A DNA stretch of 6,396 nucleotides from Dysgonamonadaceae bacterium (GTDB lineage Bacteria > Bacteroidota > Bacteroidia > Bacteroidales > Azobacteroidaceae). Shown one piece after another: positions 1 through 6,396 of this stretch. The stretch covers positions 1 to 6,396 of the forward strand of contig JAISNS010000064.1 of assembly GCA_031276105.1 (NCBI GenBank), written 5' to 3'. The notes beneath the pieces were generated by a model. That model had not been told where the DNA came from. It made no database searches and saw only the letters and a list, made by a program, of their open reading frames with translations. Positions within the stretch are counted from its first letter, which is position 1. Each line of letters starts with the position of its first letter. A program made the position numbers and the translations under genes.

Positions 1-167
1 TTGGCCTTTTCCGGTTCGGAAACAATGAGGCGGAGAATGCCGAAATCGGAATTTTCGGCAACGGTAAAAGCCGTCATATTAATTCCCGCATCGCCTAATA
101 TTTTGGCAACTTCGGTAAAACGGCCTTTCTTGTTTTCTAAAAAAATGGATAATTGTTTGATTAACAC
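1..167 (-). CDS. ACT domain-containing protein, N-terminal part (cut by left window edge)
   Basis: The minus strand reads 55 codons from a GTG at 167-165 and continues off the left edge. The protein begins (M/V)LIKQLSIFLENKKGRF and goes on with EVAKILGDAGINMTAF and FGILRLIVSEPEKA. This is the beta-alpha-beta start of an ACT domain, the small amino-acid-binding regulatory fold; the glycine in the DAGIN turn (residue 28) is where such domains usually bind the ligand. In Bacteroidetes, small proteins of about 140 residues made of two ACT domains commonly sit next to phenylacetate-CoA ligase, as here, so it probably senses an aromatic or branched amino acid; that role is inference. No ATG lies between the upstream in-frame stop (188-186) and the conserved LIKQLS, so GTG is the best start. 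The leader lacks a Shine-Dalgarno sequence and comes partly from the repeat at 181-309, only 13 nt away. Confidence 0.85.
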   Translation of the reverse strand, partial: MLIKQLSIFLENKKGRFTEVAKILGDAGINMTAFTVAENSDFGILRLIVSEPEKA

Positions 168-207
168 GTCTTTAAAATTTATGAATTATGAATTATGAAT
201 TATGAGT

Positions 208-308
208 TTTTATGAGTTATAAGTTATGAATTATGAATTGGGGCGAAGCAAACAATCGCGCTTCGCGCTAACTCATAATTCATAATTCATAACTTATAAC
301 TCATAAAA
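208..308. repeat. Perfect 32-bp inverted repeat with 37-nt spacer
   Basis: Bases 208-239 are exactly complementary to 277-308, giving two 32-bp arms with no mismatch around a spacer at 240-276. The right-arm copy carries one more heptamer (270-276) towards the centre, so pairing could also slip by 7 bp. RNA read through in either direction would form a very long, AU-rich hairpin. Neither strand has a run of T immediately after the stem, so it does not look like an intrinsic terminator; slowing of transcription, RNA protection or RNase III-type processing between paaK and the ACT gene are possible but not shown. Confidence 0.9.
243..266. repeat. Small GC-rich hairpin in the core of the repeat
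   Basis: GCGAAGC (243-249) pairs with GCTTCGC (260-266) over a 10-nt loop. The overlapping CGCG-CTT-CGCG palindrome (257-267) offers an alternative, tighter hairpin. The two cannot form at once. The core contrasts with the AT-only arms on both sides and would sit at the tip of the large stem. Confidence 0.6.
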
Positions 309-1601
309 GTTTCGTTTATCATTCACTCGTTTGGCTTTGCCCTGGCTACGTTCGATGCTGCGAGGTTCCACTAATTTTACGTCCGGCGACAAACCGATGA
401 CACTTTGGAGACGATGAACAATGCGTTTTCGTAAATCCAACAACCGGTTCATTTCATCCGTGTAAAATTCTTCTTTTACTTCTACACGGATTTCAAATGT
501 ATCTAAGTTATTGACCCGGTCAACTTCGATAAAGTAATGCGGTTCCAGTTCGGGCATTTCACAAATTACCGATTCCACTTGCGACGGGAAAACATTTACT
601 CCCCGGATAATCAACATATCGTCGCATCGTCCCAAGATACGTCCCATGCGAACGGAAGTTCTTCCACATTCGCAGACGGAGTAATTCAAACTTGTCAAAT
701 CGCGGGTACGGAAACGCAACAGGGGCATTCCTTCTTTCGTGATGGTGGAGAAAACCAATTCGCCCATTTCGCCCGGCGCCACCGGTTCGCCGGTATCGGG
801 GTCGACTATTTCAGGATAAAAATGGTCTTCGCACAGGTGGGTGCCGTTCTGAAATTCACATTCATGTCCGACGCCCGGCCCGATGATTTCCGTCAAACCG
901 TAAAGGTCATAAGCCTTTATGCCCAATTTTTCCTGAATTTCCACACGCATTGCTTCCGTCCAGGGTTCGGCTCCGAAAGCGCCTATCTTCAATTTAAATT
1001 CTTCGCGGGGAATACCGGAATCTTTCATCGCATCGGCCAGGTATAAGGCGTAAGACGGCGTACAAGCCAGCCCGACGGCTCCGAAATCGTGCATCAGCAT
1101 GATTTGTTTTTCCGTGTTTCCGCTCGACATCGGAAGGACAGCGCCTCCAATGGTTTCAACGGCGCAATGTGCGCCCAATCCTCCGGTAAATAAGCCGTAA
1201 CCGTACGAAACCTGTACGACATCCTGTTTCCCAAGTCCGTAAGCCGTGAAGCAGCGGGCGCCGGTTTCACCCCAAACGCTCAAATCTTTTCGGGTATAAC
1301 CCACTACAATCGGCTTTCCCGTAGTACCCGAAGAAGCCTGTAAGCGCACGATTTCCGACATGGGCACACTCAGCAGGCCAAAAGGATAGTAATCGCGCAA
1401 ATCTTTTTTAGACGTAAAAGGTAATTTTACAATGTCGTCGAGGGTTTGTATGTCACCGGGAGTAATGCCGGCCTCTTGCATTCGCTTGCGGTAAGGTTCG
1501 CAATTGTGGTAAACCCGTTCCACCGTTTTTTTCAAGCGAATTTCTTGAATCTTCCGCATATCTTTGCGGCTCATACATTCCATTGTTTCGTTCCAAATCA
1601 T
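294..1601 (-). CDS. paaK: Phenylacetate-CoA ligase (aryl-acetate CoA ligase, AMP-forming)
   Basis: A 435-residue enzyme of the adenylate-forming (ANL) superfamily, PaaK branch, which activates phenylacetate or related aryl acids with ATP and CoA in the cytoplasm. Visible landmarks are the P-loop-like SSGTTGKP (residues 90-97), YDLYGLTE (231-238), the RFRTRD hinge motif (296-301), GRCDDMLIIRGVNVFP (324-339) and the C-terminal catalytic lysine region GKAKRV (421-426). Length fits the family, which is shorter than acyl-CoA synthetases. Cysteines at 248, 257, 310 and 312 with nearby histidines may hold a structural metal (inference). The MIWN start matches the usual beginning of Bacteroidales homologues; the leader has no Shine-Dalgarno sequence. 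In gut Bacteroidetes this enzyme usually works beside indolepyruvate:ferredoxin oxidoreductase, supporting interconversion of aryl acids and aromatic amino acids; no such oxidoreductase lies in this window. Oddity: the last codons (YEL) and the TAA lie inside the inverted repeat, so the tail is repeat-derived. Confidence 0.95.
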   Translation of the reverse strand: MIWNETMECMSRKDMRKIQEIRLKKTVERVYHNCEPYRKRMQEAGITPGDIQTLDDIVKLPFTSKKDLRDYYPFGLLSVPMSEIVRLQASSGTTGKPIVVGYTRKDLSVWGETGARCFTAYGLGKQDVVQVSYGYGLFTGGLGAHCAVETIGGAVLPMSSGNTEKQIMLMHDFGAVGLACTPSYALYLADAMKDSGIPREEFKLKIGAFGAEPWTEAMRVEIQEKLGIKAYDLYGLTEIIGPGVGHECEFQNGTHLCEDHFYPEIVDPDTGEPVAPGEMGELVFSTITKEGMPLLRFRTRDLTSLNYSVCECGRTSVRMGRILGRCDDMLIIRGVNVFPSQVESVICEMPELEPHYFIEVDRVNNLDTFEIRVEVKEEFYTDEMNRLLDLRKRIVHRLQSVIGLSPDVKLVEPRSIERSQGKAKRVNDKRNFYEL

Positions 1602-1651
1602 GATATTTCTGTTTTTTAATCGGTTGTATTAATAAAGTTATATTTTACTAT

Positions 1652-1694
1652 AAAAAATCCTGTAGAAACGCTAAAGTCTTAGGTTTCTACAGGA
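1652..1694 (-). terminator. Intrinsic terminator of pckA
   Basis: Downstream of the pckA stop on the minus strand, TCCTGTAGAAAC (1658-1669) and its exact complement (1683-1694) form a 12-bp stem. A further 4 bp (1671-1674 with 1679-1682) extend it past a single bulged G at 1670, leaving a 4-nt loop. Leaving the stem in the minus direction, RNA has six U (bases 1657-1652). This is a textbook rho-independent terminator. It separates pckA from paaK, so paaK most likely has its own promoter in the short stretch 1602-1651. Confidence 0.88.
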
Positions 1695-1727
1695 AAAAAC
1701 AAATTTATGGACAATTGTTTGTTTTAA

Positions 1728-3317
1728 TTACAGTTGCGGTCCCGAAGGAATCAAATCTTTTCCTTCCGGCAAGTATTGTTCAAAATTCTTGATATACTTG
1801 GCGGCCAGCGACCGGGCTTTTTCTTCCCATTCGTTCCTGTTTGCGTATGTATCGCGCGGGTCAAGAATGCCTTCGGATACGTTGTTCAGCGCTTTCGGGG
1901 CGTACAGGTTCAGGATGGGGATGTGTACTTTTTCCGCTTTTTCGATCGAACCGTCGATGATGGCGTCGATGATGGCGCGCGTATCTTTGATGGAGATACG
2001 TTTACCGGTTCCGTTCCACCCGGTGTTAACCAAATAAGCCGTCGCATTGTGTTCCTTCATTTTTTTCGCCAATACGCTTGCATATTTGGTCGGATGCAAG
2101 GTGAGGAAGGCTTCGCCGAATGCCGGGGAGAAAGAAGGTAGCGGTTCGGTGATGCCGCGTTCCGTGCCTGCCAACTTGGAAGTATAACCGCACAAGAAGT
2201 GGTATTGCGCCGATTTTTCGTCCAGGATAGAAACCGGAGGAAGCACGCCGAAAGCGTCGGCGCTCAGGTAAATGATTTTCTTGGCGTGTCCGGCGCGGGA
2301 AGGAAGCACGATTTTATTGATGTGATGGATAGGATAGGAAACGCGGGTATTTTCCGTTTTGGAAGCCGCTTTGGAATAGTCGGGCGTTCCGTCGGCTTTC
2401 ACCGTTACATTTTCCAGCAGAGCGTCGCGGCGGATAGCGCGCCAGATGTCCGGTTCGTTTTCTTGGCTCAGGTCGATGACTTTGGCATAGCAACCGCCTT
2501 CGTAATTGAATACGCCGTTGTCGTCCCAGCCGTGTTCGTCGTCGCCGATGAGGAAGCGTTTCGGGTCGGCCGAAAGCGTTGTTTTACCCGTTCCCGAAAG
2601 ACCGAAGAAGATAGCGACGTCGCCGTCTTTGCCTACGTTGGCCGAGCAGTGCATGGAAGCGATTCCGCGCAGGGGCAGGTAGTAATTTTGCATGGAGAAC
2701 ATGCCTTTTTTCATTTCGCCGCCATACCAGGTGCCGCCGATGATTTGTTCTTTTTCCGTCAGGTTGAACAGTACGTACACTTCCGAATTTAATTGGTGTT
2801 TTTGCCGGTCCGGATCGGTTGTTTTGGAACCGTTGAATACCACGAAATCCGGTTCGCCGTAGTTGGCCAGTTCGTAATGTGAGGGGCGGATAAACATGTT
2901 GGTCACAAAATGCGCTTGCCACGCTACTTCCACGATGAAGCGGACTTTCATGCGCGTATCTTCGTTCGTTCCGCAAAAAGTATCTACGACATAGAGTTTC
3001 TTTGCCGTGTTCAATTGTTTGATGGTGTTGGCTTTCAAATCGTTCCAGATTTCGGTCGAAACCGGTTTGTTGATGTTTCCGTCCCACCAGATAGTATTTT
3101 CGGAAACCGCGTCCTTGACGATGTACCGGTCTTTGGGGGAACGTCCGGTGAATTTACCCGTATCGACGGATACGGCGCCTGTGTTTGTTAAGATACCTTT
3201 TTCGAATCCTTCGTTAGCCGGATCCATTTCCGCTTGGAAAAGCGCTTCGTAAGACGGGTTATGAATGACAGGTATTTTGCTGTCAATCCCATACTTGCTT
3301 AAATCTAAATTTGCCAT
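1728..3317 (-). CDS. pckA: Phosphoenolpyruvate carboxykinase (ATP)
   Basis: A complete 529-residue ATP-dependent PEP carboxykinase, close to the usual length (E. coli about 540). It interconverts oxaloacetate + ATP and PEP + CO2 + ADP in the cytoplasm. Key features: substrate-binding TGRSPKDR with Arg59; the metal ligands Lys204 (GEMKKGMFS), His223 (SMHCSANVG) and Asp260; P-loop GLSGTGKTT (239-247, Lys245); kinase-2 motif LIGDDEHGW (256-264); Arg325 in NTRVSYP; and the nucleotide-binding region near [16 protein letters not shown] (432-447). All expected catalytic residues are present, so it should be active. In succinate-forming Bacteroidetes the enzyme often runs towards oxaloacetate, fixing CO2 and making ATP; the direction here is inferred from lineage. 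The start [10 protein letters not shown] is preceded by an A-rich leader without a Shine-Dalgarno sequence, normal for the phylum. It has its own promoter candidate and its own terminator, so it is probably monocistronic. Confidence 0.98.
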   Translation of the reverse strand: MANLDLSKYGIDSKIPVIHNPSYEALFQAEMDPANEGFEKGILTNTGAVSVDTGKFTGRSPKDRYIVKDAVSENTIWWDGNINKPVSTEIWNDLKANTIKQLNTAKKLYVVDTFCGTNEDTRMKVRFIVEVAWQAHFVTNMFIRPSHYELANYGEPDFVVFNGSKTTDPDRQKHQLNSEVYVLFNLTEKEQIIGGTWYGGEMKKGMFSMQNYYLPLRGIASMHCSANVGKDGDVAIFFGLSGTGKTTLSADPKRFLIGDDEHGWDDNGVFNYEGGCYAKVIDLSQENEPDIWRAIRRDALLENVTVKADGTPDYSKAASKTENTRVSYPIHHINKIVLPSRAGHAKKIIYLSADAFGVLPPVSILDEKSAQYHFLCGYTSKLAGTERGITEPLPSFSPAFGEAFLTLHPTKYASVLAKKMKEHNATAYLVNTGWNGTGKRISIKDTRAIIDAIIDGSIEKAEKVHIPILNLYAPKALNNVSEGILDPRDTYANRNEWEEKARSLAAKYIKNFEQYLPEGKDLIPSGPQL

Positions 3318-3373
3318 TTTTTAAAACAGTTTAAGTTGTTACCTATTATTAATTGATTATCTCTTCTTTCGTT

Positions 3374-3389
3374 TATGTTTAAAAACATA
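3374..3389. repeat. Palindrome just downstream of the pckA -7 element
   Basis: TATGTTT (3374-3380) and AAACATA (3383-3389) form a perfect 7-bp dyad with a 2-nt centre. It directly abuts the candidate -7 element (3390-3397) and would cover the transcription start, a classic place for a repressor site. The arms are AT-rich and short, so chance is a real alternative. Confidence 0.4.
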
Positions 3390-3420
3390 CAAAAGTACTG
3401 TTTTTCTTTCAAGTAGAAAA
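3390..3420 (-). promoter_or_regulatory. Candidate Bacteroidetes-type promoter of pckA
   Basis: On the minus strand TACTTTTG (3397-3390) matches the phylum's -7 consensus TAnnTTTG in full. After a 19-nt spacer, TTTT (3420-3417) stands where the -33 TTTG is expected, a partial match; a nearer TTG (3412-3410) is too close. Transcription would begin about 3384, giving a leader of roughly 65 nt before the pckA ATG at 3317. The position, between porZ and pckA, fits. Confidence 0.5.
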
Positions 3421-3494
3421 TCTTTTTGAAGAAAATTATGGATTATGTTTCTAAAAATATCCGTATCGCCGTGTCAAAACAGATAAAATTTCGT

Positions 3495-5864
3495 TTACTT
3501 GATGACCATGATTTTGGTAACAACTCCTTGACTTCCGTCCGGAAGCGCGGCCAGTACCAAGTAAATACCGGCTTTTACAATCGCACCGGAGCGATTTGTG
3601 AGTTTCCAACTATATTGTCCTCCCAGTGAAACGCCCTGTTGTATGAGATTGCCGGCCATGTCTGTAATTTTAACCGGAGAATTTGCCACTAATCCGGTGA
3701 TAGTTACTTGGCTGTCGTTAGCCGGTTTCACGGGGTTTGGAAAAGCATAGACATTTGAATAATCCGAACTTCCTTCAATGGCTTCGTTCGTATAGGAAAC
3801 GATTCCACAGTCTGTGCCGATAAAAACTTCGCCGGTTTTATTATTAATTGCAATTGATCGGATGTTATCGGAAATAAGCGGAGAATTGTTAGTATTAAAG
3901 TTTTCTACGGTAAGCGTTTCACCGGAATTGTTGACGACAAAAACGCCGTTTCCCTGCGTACCCATCCATTTCCGGTTTGCGCCATCGATAGCAATAGTCA
4001 TTATTTTTTGTCCTTCCAGAGGATAGTATCCCTTGCTATATTGATCGGTCGCAATGATGCGGTTGCATACTCCTTCCCCCACTTGGGCGGCAGAAGAAAA
4101 ACTGATTGGGCCGTTATCGGTACCTACCCAAACGATTCCATCCAAGTCTTCGGCCAGACAATTATATTGAAATGCTTTTATGTCTGTACCTTGTTGATCG
4201 ACAAAACGTTTTGAATAATAATAAGTATCGTCCGACGAATCATCTATGGTATTGTTATCGTCCAATACAAAAATGCCGTTTCCAAAGTCATAAATATTAA
4301 TCCATTTTTGGTTATTCCGTGTAATCAACACTTTGTTTGGATGCGTGCCTGCTAACGGAGGATAGTATGGAGAAATCCATTGGCTATCAGCGGTGCATAT
4401 AGCTAATCCATTGGTAACGAGTTGATGAACCATGTATAAATTGTTATTTTTGTCGAAAGCTAAACCATCTGTCCGTATATAATTCTCCGGAAAATAAGAA
4501 GGGTTTGCTGTTTGCATAGCATTATTGGTATTTTTGTCGGTATAATGATTGATCAATACGGTATCCCGAAATTCTAAAAGTCCTTCACCCCAACTGGCTA
4601 CGAAATAATGATTGGAGTCGCGCGGGTCTACAACAACCGATACAAAATCGTTACAATTCAAGCCAATCTTTTTGTCTATCGCTTGTTTATCGAAATTAGT
4701 CCATTGTTTGTTTTCATAAATCATGAATGTTCCATCTTTATTTCTTCGATTGGCTCCCATGCTACCACCGACTACGAATAGTTTTCCTGAAACACAGGTC
4801 ATATATTCGCAGTAGTTTCTCACAGGACTATTGATTTTAATTCCGGAAACGAGTATTGAATATTCATTGGAATCCGTTTCTCTTTTTATTGCAATCAAAC
4901 CGGTCAAAGAGGGATCGACCCAGGAAACGCTCGGTTGAGTAATCCAATAAATATTATTCGAGTTATGTGCGCTTATGCAACTGGCTGTTATAGGTATTTT
5001 TGTATTCTTTTTTTCAAGATCCGTATAAAAATAGACGGCGTTGTAGAGATTCAAGACCAATTCTTCTTTTAACACGGATAATTGCCTGCACATACCTTGA
5101 AAGAGTAGCTTTACCGTTCCGTTTTTCGTCACATAGCAAACCTTATTTGTTTCATAGAATACCAATTGATCCTTGAAGGCGACCAATTGTTCTATTTTAT
5201 TTTCGTTTACGGAATAATCCAATTTGAAATCTTTCCAATTGTCGATGTTGTTCAGGTTAGAAGTAATGGAGGCTTTTTTAATTCCTTCTCCCGTAGCAAT
5301 ATAAAAATCATTTCCCAGTTGACAAAAAGCCATTGTATTAATGTTCAAAAAGTAAGAGTTTTTTATTTCTTTTCGCTCCAAGTCCAAGACAATGATACCG
5401 AATCCGGCTGATAAATAAGCATATTTTCCGATAAATGTAATGTTGTTTATCGTTTTGTTTGATAATTCGGGCTTATTCTTTAGGGAGATATTTACTACAT
5501 TATTCCTTCCGTAAAATAAGTCGATATTGTCTTCTTCGTAAACCAATACCAATACTTTTGCTTCCGGAGAATAAGCCATTTTTTTGATTTTCAATCCATT
5601 GAGTCCATCTTTGGAGGAGTAGGTTTCTACGGTTCCGTCTTCGGGATCGTAAGAAAAGAGGGAACCGTCGTTATGTGTTTTGCCATCGTAATACTGTCCC
5701 TTGTAAACTGCAAAAATAAGATTATCTGTTTCTGCTACCAAAACAGGATCTTGATAAGCTAAATAAGTTTTCCATGCCCCTATGGGATTTTCGGCTTGCA
5801 TATTCGTTACAAGCAACAATCCCAAACAAATAATGATTACTAAATTAAATTGTATTTTTTTCAT
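3495..5864 (-). CDS. porZ: PorZ-like type IX secretion protein: double beta-propeller with C-terminal sorting-type domain
   Basis: A 789-residue exported protein. Residues 1-24 are a signal peptide (MKK, hydrophobic core IIICLGLLL, cut likely after NMQA). The start of the mature part, [13 protein letters not shown], followed by [20 protein letters not shown] and the KTINNI...GFGIIVLDL stretch (137-162), resembles PorZ of Porphyromonas gingivalis, 776 residues, known to have two seven-bladed propellers and a C-terminal domain. Propeller blades of the two-component-regulator type are clearest at [17 protein letters not shown] (573-589), [15 protein letters not shown] (630-644) and [14 protein letters not shown] (678-691). 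The tail from about 705 (VYAFPNPVK...[13 protein letters not shown]...[12 protein letters not shown]...KIMVIK) is a type A sorting-like beta-sandwich. PorZ acts at the cell surface in the attachment complex, presenting anionic lipopolysaccharide to the sortase PorU. Its start overlaps the rdgB end by 20 nt, so the two are probably co-transcribed. Alternative: a generic propeller protein secreted as cargo; length and N-terminal pattern favour PorZ. Confidence 0.8.
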   Translation of the reverse strand: MKKIQFNLVIIICLGLLLVTNMQAENPIGAWKTYLAYQDPVLVAETDNLIFAVYKGQYYDGKTHNDGSLFSYDPEDGTVETYSSKDGLNGLKIKKMAYSPEAKVLVLVYEEDNIDLFYGRNNVVNISLKNKPELSNKTINNITFIGKYAYLSAGFGIIVLDLERKEIKNSYFLNINTMAFCQLGNDFYIATGEGIKKASITSNLNNIDNWKDFKLDYSVNENKIEQLVAFKDQLVFYETNKVCYVTKNGTVKLLFQGMCRQLSVLKEELVLNLYNAVYFYTDLEKKNTKIPITASCISAHNSNNIYWITQPSVSWVDPSLTGLIAIKRETDSNEYSILVSGIKINSPVRNYCEYMTCVSGKLFVVGGSMGANRRNKDGTFMIYENKQWTNFDKQAIDKKIGLNCNDFVSVVVDPRDSNHYFVASWGEGLLEFRDTVLINHYTDKNTNNAMQTANPSYFPENYIRTDGLAFDKNNNLYMVHQLVTNGLAICTADSQWISPYYPPLAGTHPNKVLITRNNQKWINIYDFGNGIFVLDDNNTIDDSSDDTYYYSKRFVDQQGTDIKAFQYNCLAEDLDGIVWVGTDNGPISFSSAAQVGEGVCNRIIATDQYSKGYYPLEGQKIMTIAIDGANRKWMGTQGNGVFVVNNSGETLTVENFNTNNSPLISDNIRSIAINNKTGEVFIGTDCGIVSYTNEAIEGSSDYSNVYAFPNPVKPANDSQVTITGLVANSPVKITDMAGNLIQQGVSLGGQYSWKLTNRSGAIVKAGIYLVLAALPDGSQGVVTKIMVIK
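5845..5864 (-). other. 20-nt overlap of rdgB end and porZ start
   Basis: The last rdgB codons (DEKNTI and TAA at 5847-5845) share DNA with the first porZ codons (ATG at 5864-5862, MKKIQF), in different frames. The A-run of the overlap codes the lysines of the signal peptide in one frame and the rdgB tail in the other. The arrangement suggests that translation of porZ is coupled to rdgB, with the start codon reached by ribosomes finishing rdgB. Confidence 0.85.
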
Positions 5865-6396
5865 CTAAAAAGCGTTTTAGTTGTTTAACGGCTTCAGCCC
5901 TGTGGCTGATTGTATTTTTTATTTCGGCGCCCAATTCGGCAAATGTTTGAGTATATCCTTTCGGAACAAAAATCGAATCGTAGCCAAATCCGGCGGTTCC
6001 TCTTTCTTCCCGGATAAGCATTCCTTCGACAATTCCTTCAAACAAATATTCTTTTCCTTTAGAAACCAGTGCAATAACCGTTCTAAAACGGGCCGAATAA
6101 TCGTTTTTCCCTTCCAATTCCCTCAAAACTTTTTGCCGGTTTGCTGCCGGATCTTTCGATTCGCCGGCGTAACGGGCAGAATAAACGCCGGGTGCATTAT
6201 TCAGGGCATAAACTTCCAGTCCGGTATCATCGGCAAAACAATCGCATCCGTATTTTTGTGAAACATAACGGGCTTTCAGGAGGGCATTTCCTTCCAATGT
6301 AGCGGCTGTTTCGGGAATATCTTCCATGCAGTTAACATTTTGCATGGATAATAATTGATAGCTATTTCCAAGCATATCACGGACTTCTTCCAATTT
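5845..6396 (-). CDS. rdgB: XTP/dITP diphosphatase, RdgB/HAM1 family (start beyond right edge)
   Basis: The minus strand is open to the last base of the window, 183 codons plus stop. The family begins with a short strand and T-N-N-x-x-K-x-x-E; the visible part starts at [10 protein letters not shown], so only about ten residues are missing and the TTG at 6393 is not the start. The enzyme hydrolyses dITP, XTP and ITP to monophosphates plus pyrophosphate, keeping deaminated purines out of DNA and RNA. Counting from the first visible residue, family motifs are [10 protein letters not shown] (33-42), the metal and catalytic FADDTGLEV (54-62), [21 protein letters not shown] (substrate loop) and the near-terminal [14 protein letters not shown], whose SHR is diagnostic. 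All key residues are intact. Its end overlaps porZ. Confidence 0.95.
   Translation of the reverse strand, partial: KLEEVRDMLGNSYQLLSMQNVNCMEDIPETAATLEGNALLKARYVSQKYGCDCFADDTGLEVYALNNAPGVYSARYAGESKDPAANRQKVLRELEGKNDYSARFRTVIALVSKGKEYLFEGIVEGMLIREERGTAGFGYDSIFVPKGYTQTFAELGAEIKNTISHRAEAVKQLKRFLDEKNTI

Larger units (their letters stand above)
181..309. repeat. Structured heptamer repeat element filling the paaK-ACT gap
   Basis: Nearly the whole gap between paaK and the ACT gene is built from a 7-bp unit, ATGAATT, and variants ATGAGTT and ATAAGTT. On the plus strand there are three ATGAATT units (181-201), ATGAGTT (202-208), three extra T, then ATGAGTT, ATAAGTT, ATGAATT, ATGAATT (212-239). The same units recur on the minus strand from 304 down to 270. 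Between the two sets is a GC-richer core (240-269). The AT-only arms, GC core and lack of any coding sense look like a small intergenic repeat or non-autonomous element rather than ordinary spacer. No transposase is nearby and no flanking target duplication is obvious. Whether it is multicopy in the genome cannot be told from one window. Confidence 0.85.

Noticed and set aside
1..198. Plus-strand frame of 65 codons at the left edge
   Set aside because: The minus strand here clearly encodes the ACT domain, and the plus frame ends in the heptamer repeat.
208..308. The large inverted repeat as an intrinsic terminator
   Set aside because: No U-run follows the stem on either strand, and the stem is AU-rich rather than GC-rich, unlike the true terminator at 1652-1694.
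181..309. CRISPR array or mobile insertion sequence with transposase
   Set aside because: Units are 7 bp and tandem without unique spacers of CRISPR size, and there is no transposase frame or clear target duplication.
537..1046. Plus-strand open frame of 169 codons opposite paaK
   Set aside because: It lies wholly antisense to a well-conserved gene, resembles no family I recognise, and is rich in Phe, Arg and Gly as expected from the complement of paaK codons.
1633..1640. TAACTTTA on the minus strand as a -7 element for paaK
   Set aside because: One mismatch to TAnnTTTG and no -33 element at the right distance; the spacer region overlaps the pckA terminator. A promoter is expected here, but this one is too weak to list.
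2199..2792. Plus-strand open frame of 197 codons opposite pckA, with other shadows at 1734-2141 and 2910-3252
   Set aside because: Antisense to intact pckA; composition (Val, Phe, Arg, Gly) reflects the complement of its codons. No start signal or domain supports them.
3408..3430. TTCAA/TTGAA dyad in the porZ-pckA gap as a porZ terminator
   Set aside because: The arms are only 5 bp with a 13-nt AT-rich loop and no proper U-run; this is expected by chance. I see no convincing terminator for porZ.
3426..3629. Short plus-strand frame starting in the pckA-porZ gap
   Set aside because: Two thirds is antisense to the end of porZ, and the protein has no recognisable features. It is most likely chance.

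Overview
The window reads as part of a Bacteroidales chromosome, probably near Parabacteroides, Tannerella, Porphyromonas or Dysgonomonas. The evidence is the gene set (ATP-type PEP carboxykinase, an anaerobic-type phenylacetate-CoA ligase beside an ACT-domain protein, and a PorZ-like type IX secretion protein), the lack of Shine-Dalgarno sequences with A-rich leaders instead, and one good TAnnTTTG promoter element. The genus cannot be fixed from this sequence. All five genes lie on the minus strand, so the biological reading order is from right to left.

Right to left: (i) rdgB (5845-6396, its first few codons off the window), a house-cleaning XTP/dITP pyrophosphatase, overlaps by 20 nt the start of (ii) a 789-residue secreted beta-propeller protein with a C-terminal sorting-type domain, best called PorZ-like (3495-5864). 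After a 177-nt gap with a promoter candidate and a small palindrome comes (iii) pckA (1728-3317), complete and with all key catalytic residues, closed by a clear intrinsic terminator (about 1652-1694). Then (iv) paaK, an aryl-acetate CoA ligase (294-1601), and (v) the first 55 codons of an ACT-domain regulator (1-167, running off the left edge).

The gap between paaK and the ACT gene is filled by a low-complexity, highly structured repeat (181-309). It consists of heptamers related to ATGAATT arranged as a perfect 32-bp inverted repeat around a GC-richer core that has its own small hairpin. The end of paaK, including its stop codon, is written in this repeat. This is the most unusual sequence in the window.

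The genes do not form one pathway. PaaK with the ACT protein points to aromatic acid and aromatic amino acid metabolism, PckA links PEP and oxaloacetate in the fermentative succinate route or gluconeogenesis, PorZ belongs to cell-surface protein export, and RdgB cleans the nucleotide pool. I see no CRISPR array, tRNA, rRNA, transposase, phage gene or defence system, and no convincing new multi-gene system.
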